Assembly: GCF_901875555.1 (NCBI RefSeq)
Contig: NZ_CABFMD010000011.1
Location: forward strand, 287,390 to 351,389
Origin: Streptococcus parasanguinis
GTDB taxonomy: Bacteria > Bacillota > Bacilli > Lactobacillales > Streptococcaceae
DNA: 64,000 bases
Reading direction: 5' to 3'
A model generated the notes under the pieces. That model was not told the DNA's origin, did no database searches, and worked only from the letters and a program-made list of their open reading frames with translations. Position 1 is the first letter of the stretch. Each line of letters starts with the position of its first letter. Positions 49,890 through 57,067 of the stretch are shown in pieces. Both the position numbers and the translations under genes were made by a program.

Positions 49890-50693
49890 ATGAAATTTCA
49901 TGAATTTGGTGATAAGAATTTGCCTTCTATCTTGCTGATACATGGCGGTGGCAGTTCTTGGTGGAATTATCTTCGTCAAGCACGAATCTTGTCGAAAAAA
50001 TACCGTGTCATTCTACCCACCTTGAATGGCCACGGTGAAGAATATCAACTCGATTATGTTTCTACGGAAGATTCTGCTTTGGAGATTCTAGACTATATCA
50101 AAGCAAACTGTGGTGGGAAATTGTTTGCGATCGGTGGTGTTTCGCTTGGCGGTCAAATTGCTATGGAGCTTTTGTCCTTAGACAGCGAGATAGCAGAGAA
50201 AGCCATCATAGACGGAAGCCTCTGTATTCCTCAACCAAGGTTGGCTAAAATCAGCATTTTTCTAGTGTCTCTATTTGGTAAACTAATGTTCAATAAATTC
50301 TCTTGCAAACTTCAGTTAAGCATGATGAACAAACTTTATCCTAAACTGGCTTATCCAGAGGAAATAAAAGCTTATTATTTGGAGGATCTGCCAAGGATGC
50401 CGATCAAAACATTAGTGACTATTTACAAAACCTATATGGGGCGTTACAAGCTCAAGGACACGATTTCTGCTAGCAAGGCTCAGGTTCTGTATATCTATGG
50501 TGAAAAAGAATTGAACTGTGTGAAAGAATCAGCGAAATTATTTCATCAGCTACATTCAAATACAATTTTGTATGAAGCAAAGGGCTACAATCATGGCTAT
50601 TTGTCAGCTTACCTACCTCAAGAGTGGCTTGATTTGGTGGAGCCATTTTTAAAGAGTGATTCATTGGAAATGTGTAATGAATCTGATATGTAA
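49890..50693 (+). CDS. Alpha/beta hydrolase
   Basis: A 267-aa protein of the alpha/beta hydrolase fold. The oxyanion region is LLIHGGGSSWWNYL, the nucleophile elbow is GGVSLGGQIA (Ser), an Asp candidate is in YIYGEKELN, and the final His is in GYNHGYL. Substrate unknown. RBS AAGGAG. It lies between repeats B and C and is followed 14 nt later by the first truncated ADP-ribosylglycohydrolase copy. Confidence 0.8.
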   Translation: MKFHEFGDKNLPSILLIHGGGSSWWNYLRQARILSKKYRVILPTLNGHGEEYQLDYVSTEDSALEILDYIKANCGGKLFAIGGVSLGGQIAMELLSLDSEIAEKAIIDGSLCIPQPRLAKISIFLVSLFGKLMFNKFSCKLQLSMMNKLYPKLAYPEEIKAYYLEDLPRMPIKTLVTIYKTYMGRYKLKDTISASKAQVLYIYGEKELNCVKESAKLFHQLHSNTILYEAKGYNHGYLSAYLPQEWLDLVEPFLKSDSLEMCNESDM

Positions 50694-50697
50694 TAAG

Positions 50698-50836
50698 GAG
50701 GAATCTTATGCTTGGAGCACTAGTTGGAGATATTGTCGGTTCTGTTTATGAATGGGACAATATAAAGACAAAGGATTTTCCTTTATTTCGTGAGGATTGT
50801 TTTTTCACGGACGATACGGTAAGTCCGAACCGCTGA
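50698..50836 (+). pseudogene. Truncated ADP-ribosylglycohydrolase, copy 1 (5' end only)
   Basis: From the RBS AAGGAGGAATCTT and ATG at 50708, 38 codons match the start of the complete gene at 53827 (MLGALVGDIVGSVYEW, then FFTDDTV). Identity ends abruptly after GATACGGT and four foreign codons lead to a stop. The break is immediately followed by rlmD repeat C. The fragment retains the first metal-binding TDDT motif but cannot be functional. Confidence 0.88.
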
Positions 50837-50873
50837 ATGTGTAAGCTTGTTAGCGAAACGTAGCTAATCCTCA
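50835..50873 (+). repeat. att-like direct repeat C (orphan rlmD 3' end)
   Basis: GAATGTGTAAGCTTGTTAGC through AATCCTCA: 39 nt matching copy A with one mismatch, readable as CVSLLAKRS and stop. It is joined on the left to the truncated ADP-ribosylglycohydrolase and an AACCGCTGA motif also present at 44080. Confidence 0.8.
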
Positions 50874-50940
50874 TAATAAAGAATCTAAAACTCCATTATT
50901 TAGAAATGAAAACCTAAACTGTTTTTAAGGAGGTGTTATA

Positions 50941-51558
50941 TTGATAGAAAGCAGACCTGAGTTTGATAAAATCGTATCACTCGATGAGTTTAATAAATAT
51001 TATTGGTATCGTGATGAACTTTCACAACTATGTAAGTCATTAGGATTAGAATATAGAGGTACTAAACAAGAACTCAATCATATTATTGAGCAGTACTTTA
51101 AGGGGAAGTTGATTAAAAAATCATCAATAAAAAGGAAAAAGAAACAAGTAGAAGTCGTTACCTTAAATACGCCCTTACTTGAATGTGGATTCTCCTTTAA
51201 TGCACACTTTAGAGAATATTTCTCAACTTTAACAGATGTTTCGCCCTTTAAGTTTACTGCCGATATGGCTACTGCTTGGAGAAAAGTAAAAAGCGACAAT
51301 GATTTGAGTTTCACAATCCAAGATATGCTAAAAGTTTATTATGGAAATTCAGATTATGCCAAGTATGATCATTCGGTTTGTCAATGGAACCAATTTTTAA
51401 AGGACTTCTGTGCAGACGAAAATAGTGGCAACTACTCTAATAAACTAAAAGTAGCTTCTATTCTTTGGAAAGAAGTTAGAAATTCAAAGGCTGAAAAAAT
51501 TTATTCAAAGAATCTTTTGACTGAATATGCTGATAAAATAAACGAGTATGGGAAATAG
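50941..51558 (+). CDS. SAP-domain protein with a DUF6434-like C-terminus
   Basis: A 205-aa protein. The N-terminal ~45 residues (FNKYYWYRDELSQLCKSLGL, then EYRGTKQELNHIIEQYF) form a SAP-like helix-extension-helix, usually nucleic-acid binding, followed by a basic linker (KKSSIKRKKKQ) and a C-terminal domain (FSFNAHFREYFS ... MATAWRKVK) that resembles the poorly characterised DUF6434. The TTG start is well supported by AAGGAGGTG upstream. Function unknown; it is the only cargo between repeat C and truncated copy 2. Confidence 0.7.
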   Translation: MIESRPEFDKIVSLDEFNKYYWYRDELSQLCKSLGLEYRGTKQELNHIIEQYFKGKLIKKSSIKRKKKQVEVVTLNTPLLECGFSFNAHFREYFSTLTDVSPFKFTADMATAWRKVKSDNDLSFTIQDMLKVYYGNSDYAKYDHSVCQWNQFLKDFCADENSGNYSNKLKVASILWKEVRNSKAEKIYSKNLLTEYADKINEYGK

Positions 51559-51586
51559 GAAAATCAGTCTAAACCAAGAGTTCACA

Positions 51587-51754
51587 AGGAGGAATCTTAT
51601 GCTAGGAGCAATTATTGGAGATATTGTCGGTTCTGTTTACGAATGGAACAATATCAAAACGAAAGACTTTCCATTATTTCGTGACGATTGTTTTTTCACT
51701 GATGATACGGTTATGACCTGTGCTGTGGCTAGTAAAAACATTAAAACTTTGTAG
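51587..51754 (+). pseudogene. Truncated ADP-ribosylglycohydrolase, copy 2 (5' end only)
   Basis: RBS AAGGAGGAATCTT and ATG at 51599 open 51 codons; the first 44 match the complete gene (MLGAIIGDIVGSVYEW ... TDDTVMTCAVA) and the rest are unrelated before a TAG. The match to copy 3 is about 94% at DNA level by eye and starts exactly at the RBS. It is followed by a terminator and the GntR/ABC module. Confidence 0.88.
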
Positions 51755-51765
51755 CAAAAAATTAT

Positions 51766-51790
51766 AAAAGCCTTAATTGTAAGGCTTTTT
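51766..51790 (+). terminator. Terminator after truncated copy 2
   Basis: AAAAGCCTT, loop AATTGT, AAGGCTTTTT; nearly identical to the one at 45358-45384. Confidence 0.8.
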
Positions 51791-51932
51791 GTTATATTAA
51801 AAATTGCAACCGAAAAGTAATCAATTTAAACTATAATATAGCTCATAAAGATTGTTAAATATTGAACTAATATAACTGTTATGGTATAATATAAACAGGT
51901 AGAACAGATGGATAGTTAGGAGGATATGGAGG

Positions 51933-52313
51933 GTGAATATACAAATTGATAATTCAAGTGATAGTCCGATTTATTTACAGATAAAAAATCAAATAAAGGC
52001 TCAGATTATTTCGGGAGAATTAAAGGTTGGCGAGCAATTGCCATCAATCAGATTCTTAGCTAAAGAACTTCGAGTGAGCATGATAACTGTTAAAAGAGCT
52101 TTTGATGAACTGGAACTTGATGGTTTCATTAATTCAGTTCAAGGTAAAGGTAATTTTGTTGCAGCTCAAAATAAAGAGCTTATTCGAGAAGAATATTTGA
52201 AACAAATCGAATCAAAGATGCAAGATATTGTTGAGCTTTCAGCGATTGCAGGTGTAACCAATGATGAGTTGGTAGAGATGTTTAGTAGTTATATGGAGGG
52301 AAAATATGAGTGA
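51933..52313 (+). CDS. GntR family (YtrA-type) regulator
   Basis: A 126-aa short GntR regulator: winged helix at residues about 10-75 (SPIYLQIKNQIKAQIISGEL, VGEQLPSIRFLAKELRVSMITV) and a short helical tail, as in YtrA proteins that control ABC transporters. The GTG at 51933 is the start, with AGGAGG about 10 nt upstream. It overlaps the ATPase gene by 8 nt, so regulator and pump are co-translated. Confidence 0.9.
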   Translation: MNIQIDNSSDSPIYLQIKNQIKAQIISGELKVGEQLPSIRFLAKELRVSMITVKRAFDELELDGFINSVQGKGNFVAAQNKELIREEYLKQIESKMQDIVELSAIAGVTNDELVEMFSSYMEGKYE

Positions 52314-53154
52314 TTATGCTATCGAAATTAAAAACTTGGTTAAAAAGTTTGATGACTTTACATTAGGGCCAATAGATTTTTCTATTCCTAAAGGGACTAT
52401 CATCGGATACATTGGTCAAAACGGTGCAGGTAAAAGTACAACCATAAAATTATTGTTAGGGTTACTTAAGAAAGATTCAGGAGAAATTAAAATTTTAGGT
52501 TATGATAATCCTAACAGTCTTGAATTGAAAGATAAAATCGGAGTAGTGTTTGATGATTTATTAGTGCCGGAAGAAATGACACTTGTTGATTTGGAAAAAT
52601 TTTGTTCGAGGGTATATTCAAAATGGGACAGAGAATTTTTCTATCAATTAAAAAAGAAATTTAATCTATCTGAAAAACAAACTATTAAAAGTTATTCTCG
52701 TGGAATGAGAATGAAATTATCGATGGCAGTAGCGTTATCTCATAATGCAGAAATTCTTATATTGGATGAAGCTACGAGTGGGTTGGATCCGATTGTAAGG
52801 GAGGAAATTTTAGATTTTCTTCTTGACTTTATGCAAAATGAAAATCATACAATTTTAATTTCATCACATATTCTATCAGATTTAGAGAAGGTAGCAGATT
52901 ATATTGCTTTTATCAATGATGGTAAAGTTCTTTTTGTTGAACCAAAGGATGAACTCAAAGAAAACTATGGCATCTGCACTTTATCTAATGAAGAAGTTGA
53001 AAATCTTGAGGAGGAAGCCATAATTGGAAGAAGGATACACTCATTTGGACAAGAGTTACTTGTTAAAAGAAATCTTGTTCCAGATGGAATCAAATTACAA
53101 AAACCGTCTATCGAAGATATTATGATATATTTTGTGAAAGGAGGTAAAAGATAA
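52306..53154 (+). CDS. ABC transporter ATPase (YtrB/BcrA-like)
   Basis: A 282-aa ATPase: GYIGQNGAGKSTTIKLLLGLL (Walker A, near residue 37), signature SYSRGMRMKLSMAVALSH, Walker B ILILDEATSGLDP and SSHILSDLE switch. The signature is SRGM in place of the usual LSGG, common in this subfamily. The C-terminal ~65 residues extend beyond the ATPase core. It overlaps the permease gene by 1 nt. Probable role: antimicrobial or cell-envelope stress efflux, by analogy with GntR-linked pumps. Confidence 0.88.
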   Translation: MSDYAIEIKNLVKKFDDFTLGPIDFSIPKGTIIGYIGQNGAGKSTTIKLLLGLLKKDSGEIKILGYDNPNSLELKDKIGVVFDDLLVPEEMTLVDLEKFCSRVYSKWDREFFYQLKKKFNLSEKQTIKSYSRGMRMKLSMAVALSHNAEILILDEATSGLDPIVREEILDFLLDFMQNENHTILISSHILSDLEKVADYIAFINDGKVLFVEPKDELKENYGICTLSNEEVENLEEEAIIGRRIHSFGQELLVKRNLVPDGIKLQKPSIEDIMIYFVKGGKR

Positions 53155-53783
53155 TGACTGCATTGATATTAAAAGATATAGCTACTTTAAAGAAAACACT
53201 ACTATTAACAATTACTCTCAGTATTGCACTCATTGTGTATGGGGTATATGAAAATGAAATTTTTATGATACCGCTTATTTGTACAATGATACCGTTAATT
53301 TTAACTGCAATCGCTTTTGGTTATGATACGAAATCGAAATTTGAACAATTTGCCTTTTCAATGCCAGTTAAAAAGAGTAGCTTTGTACTAAGTAAATTGT
53401 TTTTTGCATTTGTTTTTGGGTTAGTCGGTTCAGTATGTTTATTTGTTCAATTGGTAATAAAAAATGAGATGTTAATAGACAGCATCATATTTATCTCACT
53501 AATTACATTAGTTGCAAGTATTTTAATATCAGCTATTCAACTTCCGTTTATCCTTAAGTACGGTGCTGAAAAAGGTAGGCTGATCATGGTTATAACATAC
53601 CTTACAGTATTTTCTCTATCTAGTCTTTTTAAAGCAAAATCAGATTTACTGACTAATGTTGTGGAGTTTTTCTTAAAGAATTCAAGGGTAATGATTTTTC
53701 TCGGAATAGTCTTTGTTAGTATTGTTTTCATAGGAATTGCTATAAAAATATCTATTTTAATTATGGAGAAAAAAGAATATTAG
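53154..53783 (+). CDS. ABC-2 permease
   Basis: A 209-aa membrane protein with about six hydrophobic helices. Between helices two and three is FGYDTKSKFEQFAFSMPVKK, a motif of the ABC-2 transporter permeases accompanying GntR/YtrA regulators. It forms the channel for the preceding ATPase. It ends about 40 nt before the RBS of the complete ADP-ribosylglycohydrolase gene. Confidence 0.85.
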   Translation: MTALILKDIATLKKTLLLTITLSIALIVYGVYENEIFMIPLICTMIPLILTAIAFGYDTKSKFEQFAFSMPVKKSSFVLSKLFFAFVFGLVGSVCLFVQLVIKNEMLIDSIIFISLITLVASILISAIQLPFILKYGAEKGRLIMVITYLTVFSLSSLFKAKSDLLTNVVEFFLKNSRVMIFLGIVFVSIVFIGIAIKISILIMEKKEY

Positions 53784-53826
53784 AGAAGTTGAGAGTGCAT
53801 TATAAAAACTTAGAAGGAGGAATCTC

Positions 53827-54681
53827 ATGCTAGGAGCAATAGTTGGAGATATTGTAGGTTCTGTTTATGAATGGGACAACATTAAAACGAAAGACTTTCC
53901 ATTATTTCGGGAGGATTGTTTTTTCACTGATGATACGGTTATGACCTGTGCTGTGGCAGAAGCCATCATGAATGGCGGCCAGAAGGATGACTTTATTGAT
54001 GCCATGAAGAAGTATGGTAGGATGTATCCTGATGCTGGTTATGGTGCTAGGTTTGATACATGGATTCATAGCAATGACCGCGCCCCTTATAATAGCTTTG
54101 GCAATGGGTCTGCCATGCGTGTTTCTCCATGTGCCTGGGCCATGGATTGTAGTTTCTGTGCAAGAACAGGAGCCTGGCCGTCCAGAAGAGCTCTTGCGCG
54201 ACTTTCTGCAGAAGTGACGCACAACCATCCAGAAGGGATTAAGGGAGCTATGGCAACGTCTGATGCTATCTTTATGTGTAGGTATTACTTTGGAGGCTAC
54301 TGTGGGGATTACCAGCAACCAATCAATAATAATCCTACAGAGTGTAAGAGACTCATCAAGGAACACATAGAACAAGAGTGTGGATATAATCTTTCTCAAA
54401 CACTAGATGAAATTCGTCCTACTTATCGTTTTAATGAAACTTGCCAGAATACGGTACCTCAGGCCATCATTGCCTTTCTTGAAAGTACAGATTTTGAAGA
54501 TGCAATTCGAAATGCGATTTCTCTTGGTGGAGATAGTGATACTCTTGCTGCCATCACCGGGAGTATAGCAGAGGCCGCATATGGTATCCCTGATTGGATT
54601 AAGGATAAAGCCTATACCTATCTAGATGAGCCTTTAAAAGATGTGCTCAGACGATGGGAAACTGAGGTCTTAATAGGATAA
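53827..54681 (+). CDS. ADP-ribosylglycohydrolase (DraG-like), complete copy
   Basis: A 284-aa ADP-ribosylhydrolase-family enzyme that should remove ADP-ribose from proteins or nucleic acids. All metal and substrate motifs are present: GDIVGSVYEW, FFTDDTVMT (residues about 33-41), YNSFGNGSAMRVSP, and the second metal site LGGDSDTLAAITGSIAEAAYG. RBS GAAGGAGGAATCTC. It is the third and only intact occurrence of this 5' end; the two upstream fragments differ from it by several percent, so they are not recent slippage products. No cognate ADP-ribosyltransferase is evident nearby. Confidence 0.92.
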   Translation: MLGAIVGDIVGSVYEWDNIKTKDFPLFREDCFFTDDTVMTCAVAEAIMNGGQKDDFIDAMKKYGRMYPDAGYGARFDTWIHSNDRAPYNSFGNGSAMRVSPCAWAMDCSFCARTGAWPSRRALARLSAEVTHNHPEGIKGAMATSDAIFMCRYYFGGYCGDYQQPINNNPTECKRLIKEHIEQECGYNLSQTLDEIRPTYRFNETCQNTVPQAIIAFLESTDFEDAIRNAISLGGDSDTLAAITGSIAEAAYGIPDWIKDKAYTYLDEPLKDVLRRWETEVLIG

Positions 54682-54767
54682 TGGAACTTCATAATCTATA
54701 GAACTTTTTATTGTATTACAATGGGAATGAATTCTGAGAAGAGAGTAAAAACTAGGAGGGTACCCCT

Positions 54768-55205
54768 ATGTTAAAATCCAATAAATTGATTATTTTTTTA
54801 ATTTCCCTACCTTTCTTGATGGTTATTATTTTCTATTCGCTCAATGGACATCCTGGATATAGTGATGATAGTAATTTCATCAGAAATCACGAATCTGCTA
54901 TTAAGAGTGAGATAATTGCATACTTAGCTCAGGAAAAGCAAGGCATAAAGTCCGTGACCTTATTGCCAAATACTGCTAGAGGAGAGTATGATAATGGTGG
55001 TGATGTGAGTGGCAATTACCATATCTATTTTACAGCCTATGCTGATGATAACCCTGAGAGGACGTTAAGAGTAGAATTATCCTTCCCCGATGCCAGCATT
55101 CCTCCTTTTACCTTGTTTCCTCCCAACCCTTATAAAAGCAAGAGCCAAAAGATGGCCAACTGGTATGTGGAAAGAATTGAAGAATCGGAAGAAGCGTCGA
55201 AATAG
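54768..55205 (+). CDS. Hypothetical membrane-anchored protein
   Basis: A 145-aa protein with one N-terminal hydrophobic helix (LIIFLISLPFLMVIIFYSL, residues 7-25) and an extracellular-looking domain with VSGNYHIYFTAYADDNPERT and a Pro-rich FTLFPPNPYK. No lipobox. RBS GGAGGG about 9 nt upstream. I do not recognise the family. The next gene starts 18 nt after the stop. Confidence 0.7.
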   Translation: MLKSNKLIIFLISLPFLMVIIFYSLNGHPGYSDDSNFIRNHESAIKSEIIAYLAQEKQGIKSVTLLPNTARGEYDNGGDVSGNYHIYFTAYADDNPERTLRVELSFPDASIPPFTLFPPNPYKSKSQKMANWYVERIEESEEASK

Positions 55206-55223
55206 AATTAAGGAAAAGCAAGG

Positions 55224-55664
55224 ATGAATAGAATAGTAGACGATCAGATAACGCTTATTCCTTATTATAGGAATGATGACATCTCCCTTCTTTGGTATCA
55301 AGATAGTGAGGTTTGCAAACAAGTGGATAATACTGATCAGATTTACAGTCTAACAAAACTTCATAAAATGTATGATTACCTAACTTCACATGGTTCATGC
55401 TATTATATCCAATATAAAGGAGTGTTAGTTGGAGATGTGACACTTCAAGATAACTCAGAACTTTCTATAGTGATCAGCAAAGAGTATCAAAATTTACAGA
55501 TCGGAAGACGATGTATTTCTGAAATGATACAGCTGGCGAAAGAGCAAAATATGGTAAAGGTCTCTGCACAAATTTATCCATTTAATACTCAAAGTCAAAG
55601 AATGTTTTTGGCCTTGGGATTTCAGAAAGTAGACGAAGAGTGGTATGAATATAAATTGATTTAG
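55224..55664 (+). CDS. GNAT family acetyltransferase
   Basis: A 146-aa single-domain acetyltransferase. The acetyl-CoA loop is KEYQNLQIGRRCISEMI (a QxxxxG/R pattern) and AQIYPFNTQSQRMFLALGFQ gives the typical C-terminal strand-helix. N-terminal TLIPYYRNDDISLLWYQDSE precedes the fold. Substrate unknown. It lies in a short unit with the preceding hypothetical gene. Confidence 0.78.
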   Translation: MNRIVDDQITLIPYYRNDDISLLWYQDSEVCKQVDNTDQIYSLTKLHKMYDYLTSHGSCYYIQYKGVLVGDVTLQDNSELSIVISKEYQNLQIGRRCISEMIQLAKEQNMVKVSAQIYPFNTQSQRMFLALGFQKVDEEWYEYKLI

Positions 55665-55810
55665 AAAAGTTGTGTATCATTTTATGTATTTAAATAATAG
55701 TCCTTATTTTATACACTAAAGAAATCTAAAGTAAAAATAAACTCATTATAAAATCTCATTGAAATAGGAGAAGAAATTGCCCATCTTCTATGTCTGTAAC
55801 CGCTTTTTTC

Positions 55811-55819
55811 TGTTATAAT
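55811..55819 (+). promoter_or_regulatory. Promoter of the secreted nuclease gene
   Basis: TGT-TATAAT (TATAAT at 55814-55819), an extended -10 element 30 nt before the ATG; no clear -35 box. Confidence 0.6.
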
Positions 55820-55848
55820 AATACTAGATAGTAATGCGGGAGTTTATT

Positions 55849-56868
55849 ATGCTTACAAAACGATTTTTGAAGAATGTCATTGTTGGGATAGTCGCGGTTT
55901 TCATGTCCTTAACCTTTGTTCAAGGGGTTCAAGCTCAGCAAACTGGACTCGATTACCAGAGTCTTCATCTACTGCCTTTTAATGGCAATAAGCAGCTCGT
56001 TCTAGGTGAGTTTGATCATTTGGGTCGTGCGACGTCCGCTCATATTCAGCTGCAGGACAAGGATGAGCCAAAGAAAAAAAGAGAACCACGTCTCAGCTAC
56101 AATCCGGTTGGCTGGCACAATTATAAGATTGCTTATGGAAACAAGGGAAAGAAGGCCTGGTTGTTCCATAGAGGGCATTTGATCGGCTATCAGTTTAGTG
56201 GACTGACCAATGAAGGGAAAAATCTGGTTCCTCTAACTGCCTGGACCAATACGGGGAATTATAAGGGGACAGCAGATAGCAATGTGGAGGGCATGCTCTA
56301 CTACGAGAAACGACTCGATAGCTGGCTGGCTACCCACCCCAATTATTGGTTGGACTACAAGGTGACACCTGTCTACACAGGGGATGAATTAATTCCTCGG
56401 CAGGTGACCTTGCAATATGTAGGAATTGATCGAGATGGCAACCTTCTACCAATCAATTTAAGTAGTCCCAAAGAGTCAGTAGATGCTTATGGGATTACCA
56501 CTGTTACCTTGGACAACTACTCTAAGAATGCAACCATTGACTATCTGAAGGGAACTGCCAAGCCATCTTTAGTGCCGACAGAACCAAGTAGTCAACCTCA
56601 ACCTGCTAGTCCTTCTGTAGAGACGCAACCAAGTCAAGCCCCTCAACCGAGTCAAGCAGTAGAGCCAGCTCAGCCAGTCCAACCTGTCGAGCCTGCAGCA
56701 CCAACTCCTCAACTAGCTCCAGTTGTTTATGTGGCCAGAAATGGGAGTGCGGATGTTTATTGGTATTCTTTGGACAGTATGCCTCGCAATACTAATTTTT
56801 CTAAGGTTGTTCAAATGTCAGAAGAGCAAGCGCTAAGTCTTGGAAAAAGGCATACAAGTAAGGAATGA
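55849..56868 (+). CDS. Secreted DNA/RNA non-specific endonuclease (EndA/NucA-like)
   Basis: A 339-aa protein with a signal peptide (MLTKRFLKNVIVGIVAVFMS to VQAQQ). The nuclease domain has FHRGHLIGYQFSGL, matching the D/N-RGH active site with catalytic His, and NLVPLTAWTNTGNYKG (metal-binding Asn region). After the nuclease there is a Pro/Gln/Ser/Val repeat linker (about residues 240-290) and a conserved C-terminal module (VYWYSLDSMPRNTNFSKVVQ). Likely degrades extracellular DNA; a role in DNA uptake as for pneumococcal EndA is possible. GGGAG 6 nt before 55849 selects this ATG over one 15 nt earlier. Confidence 0.88.
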   Translation: MLTKRFLKNVIVGIVAVFMSLTFVQGVQAQQTGLDYQSLHLLPFNGNKQLVLGEFDHLGRATSAHIQLQDKDEPKKKREPRLSYNPVGWHNYKIAYGNKGKKAWLFHRGHLIGYQFSGLTNEGKNLVPLTAWTNTGNYKGTADSNVEGMLYYEKRLDSWLATHPNYWLDYKVTPVYTGDELIPRQVTLQYVGIDRDGNLLPINLSSPKESVDAYGITTVTLDNYSKNATIDYLKGTAKPSLVPTEPSSQPQPASPSVETQPSQAPQPSQAVEPAQPVQPVEPAAPTPQLAPVVYVARNGSADVYWYSLDSMPRNTNFSKVVQMSEEQALSLGKRHTSKE

Positions 56869-56889
56869 GGATCAGTTATTCTGCAACAC

Positions 56890-56915
56890 AAAAAGCCCAA
56901 TTGTTGGGCTTTTTT
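56890..56915 (+). terminator. Terminator after the nuclease gene
   Basis: AAAAAGCCCAA, loop TTG, TTGGGCTTTTTT: strong and symmetrical, so it may act in both directions. Confidence 0.9.
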
Positions 56916-56966
56916 GTTGCATTACATTCTTAAAAAGTTAGTAATCTAAAATGATCTCTCAGCATC

Positions 56967-57021
56967 TTGCAAACGTTTTTATAAAGTAGTATACTAGAAA
57001 TAGTTTATGGAACCGTTTGCA
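56967..57021 (+). promoter_or_regulatory. CcpA-controlled promoter with two cre sites
   Basis: TTGCAA (56967-56972), a 17-nt spacer and TATACT (56990-56995) form the promoter. A cre-like site TGCAAACGTTTTTA (56968-56981) overlaps the -35. A second, better cre (TGGAACCGTTTGCA, 57008-57021, reading TGCAAACGGTTCCA on the minus strand) lies just downstream of the start point. Both positions would repress in glucose. Confidence 0.8.
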
Positions 57022-57067
57022 TAAAACGGTAAATGATGAAAAGAGAGTATCGTAGGAGACGAGACAG

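Noticed and set aside
53902-54399. 165-codon minus-strand ORF
   Set aside because: Antisense to the complete ADP-ribosylglycohydrolase gene, which carries all catalytic motifs.
56160-56190. HRGH in the secreted nuclease as an inactivating change from DRGH
   Set aside because: Related lactic acid bacterial nucleases vary at this first position, and the catalytic His is kept, so loss of activity is not implied.
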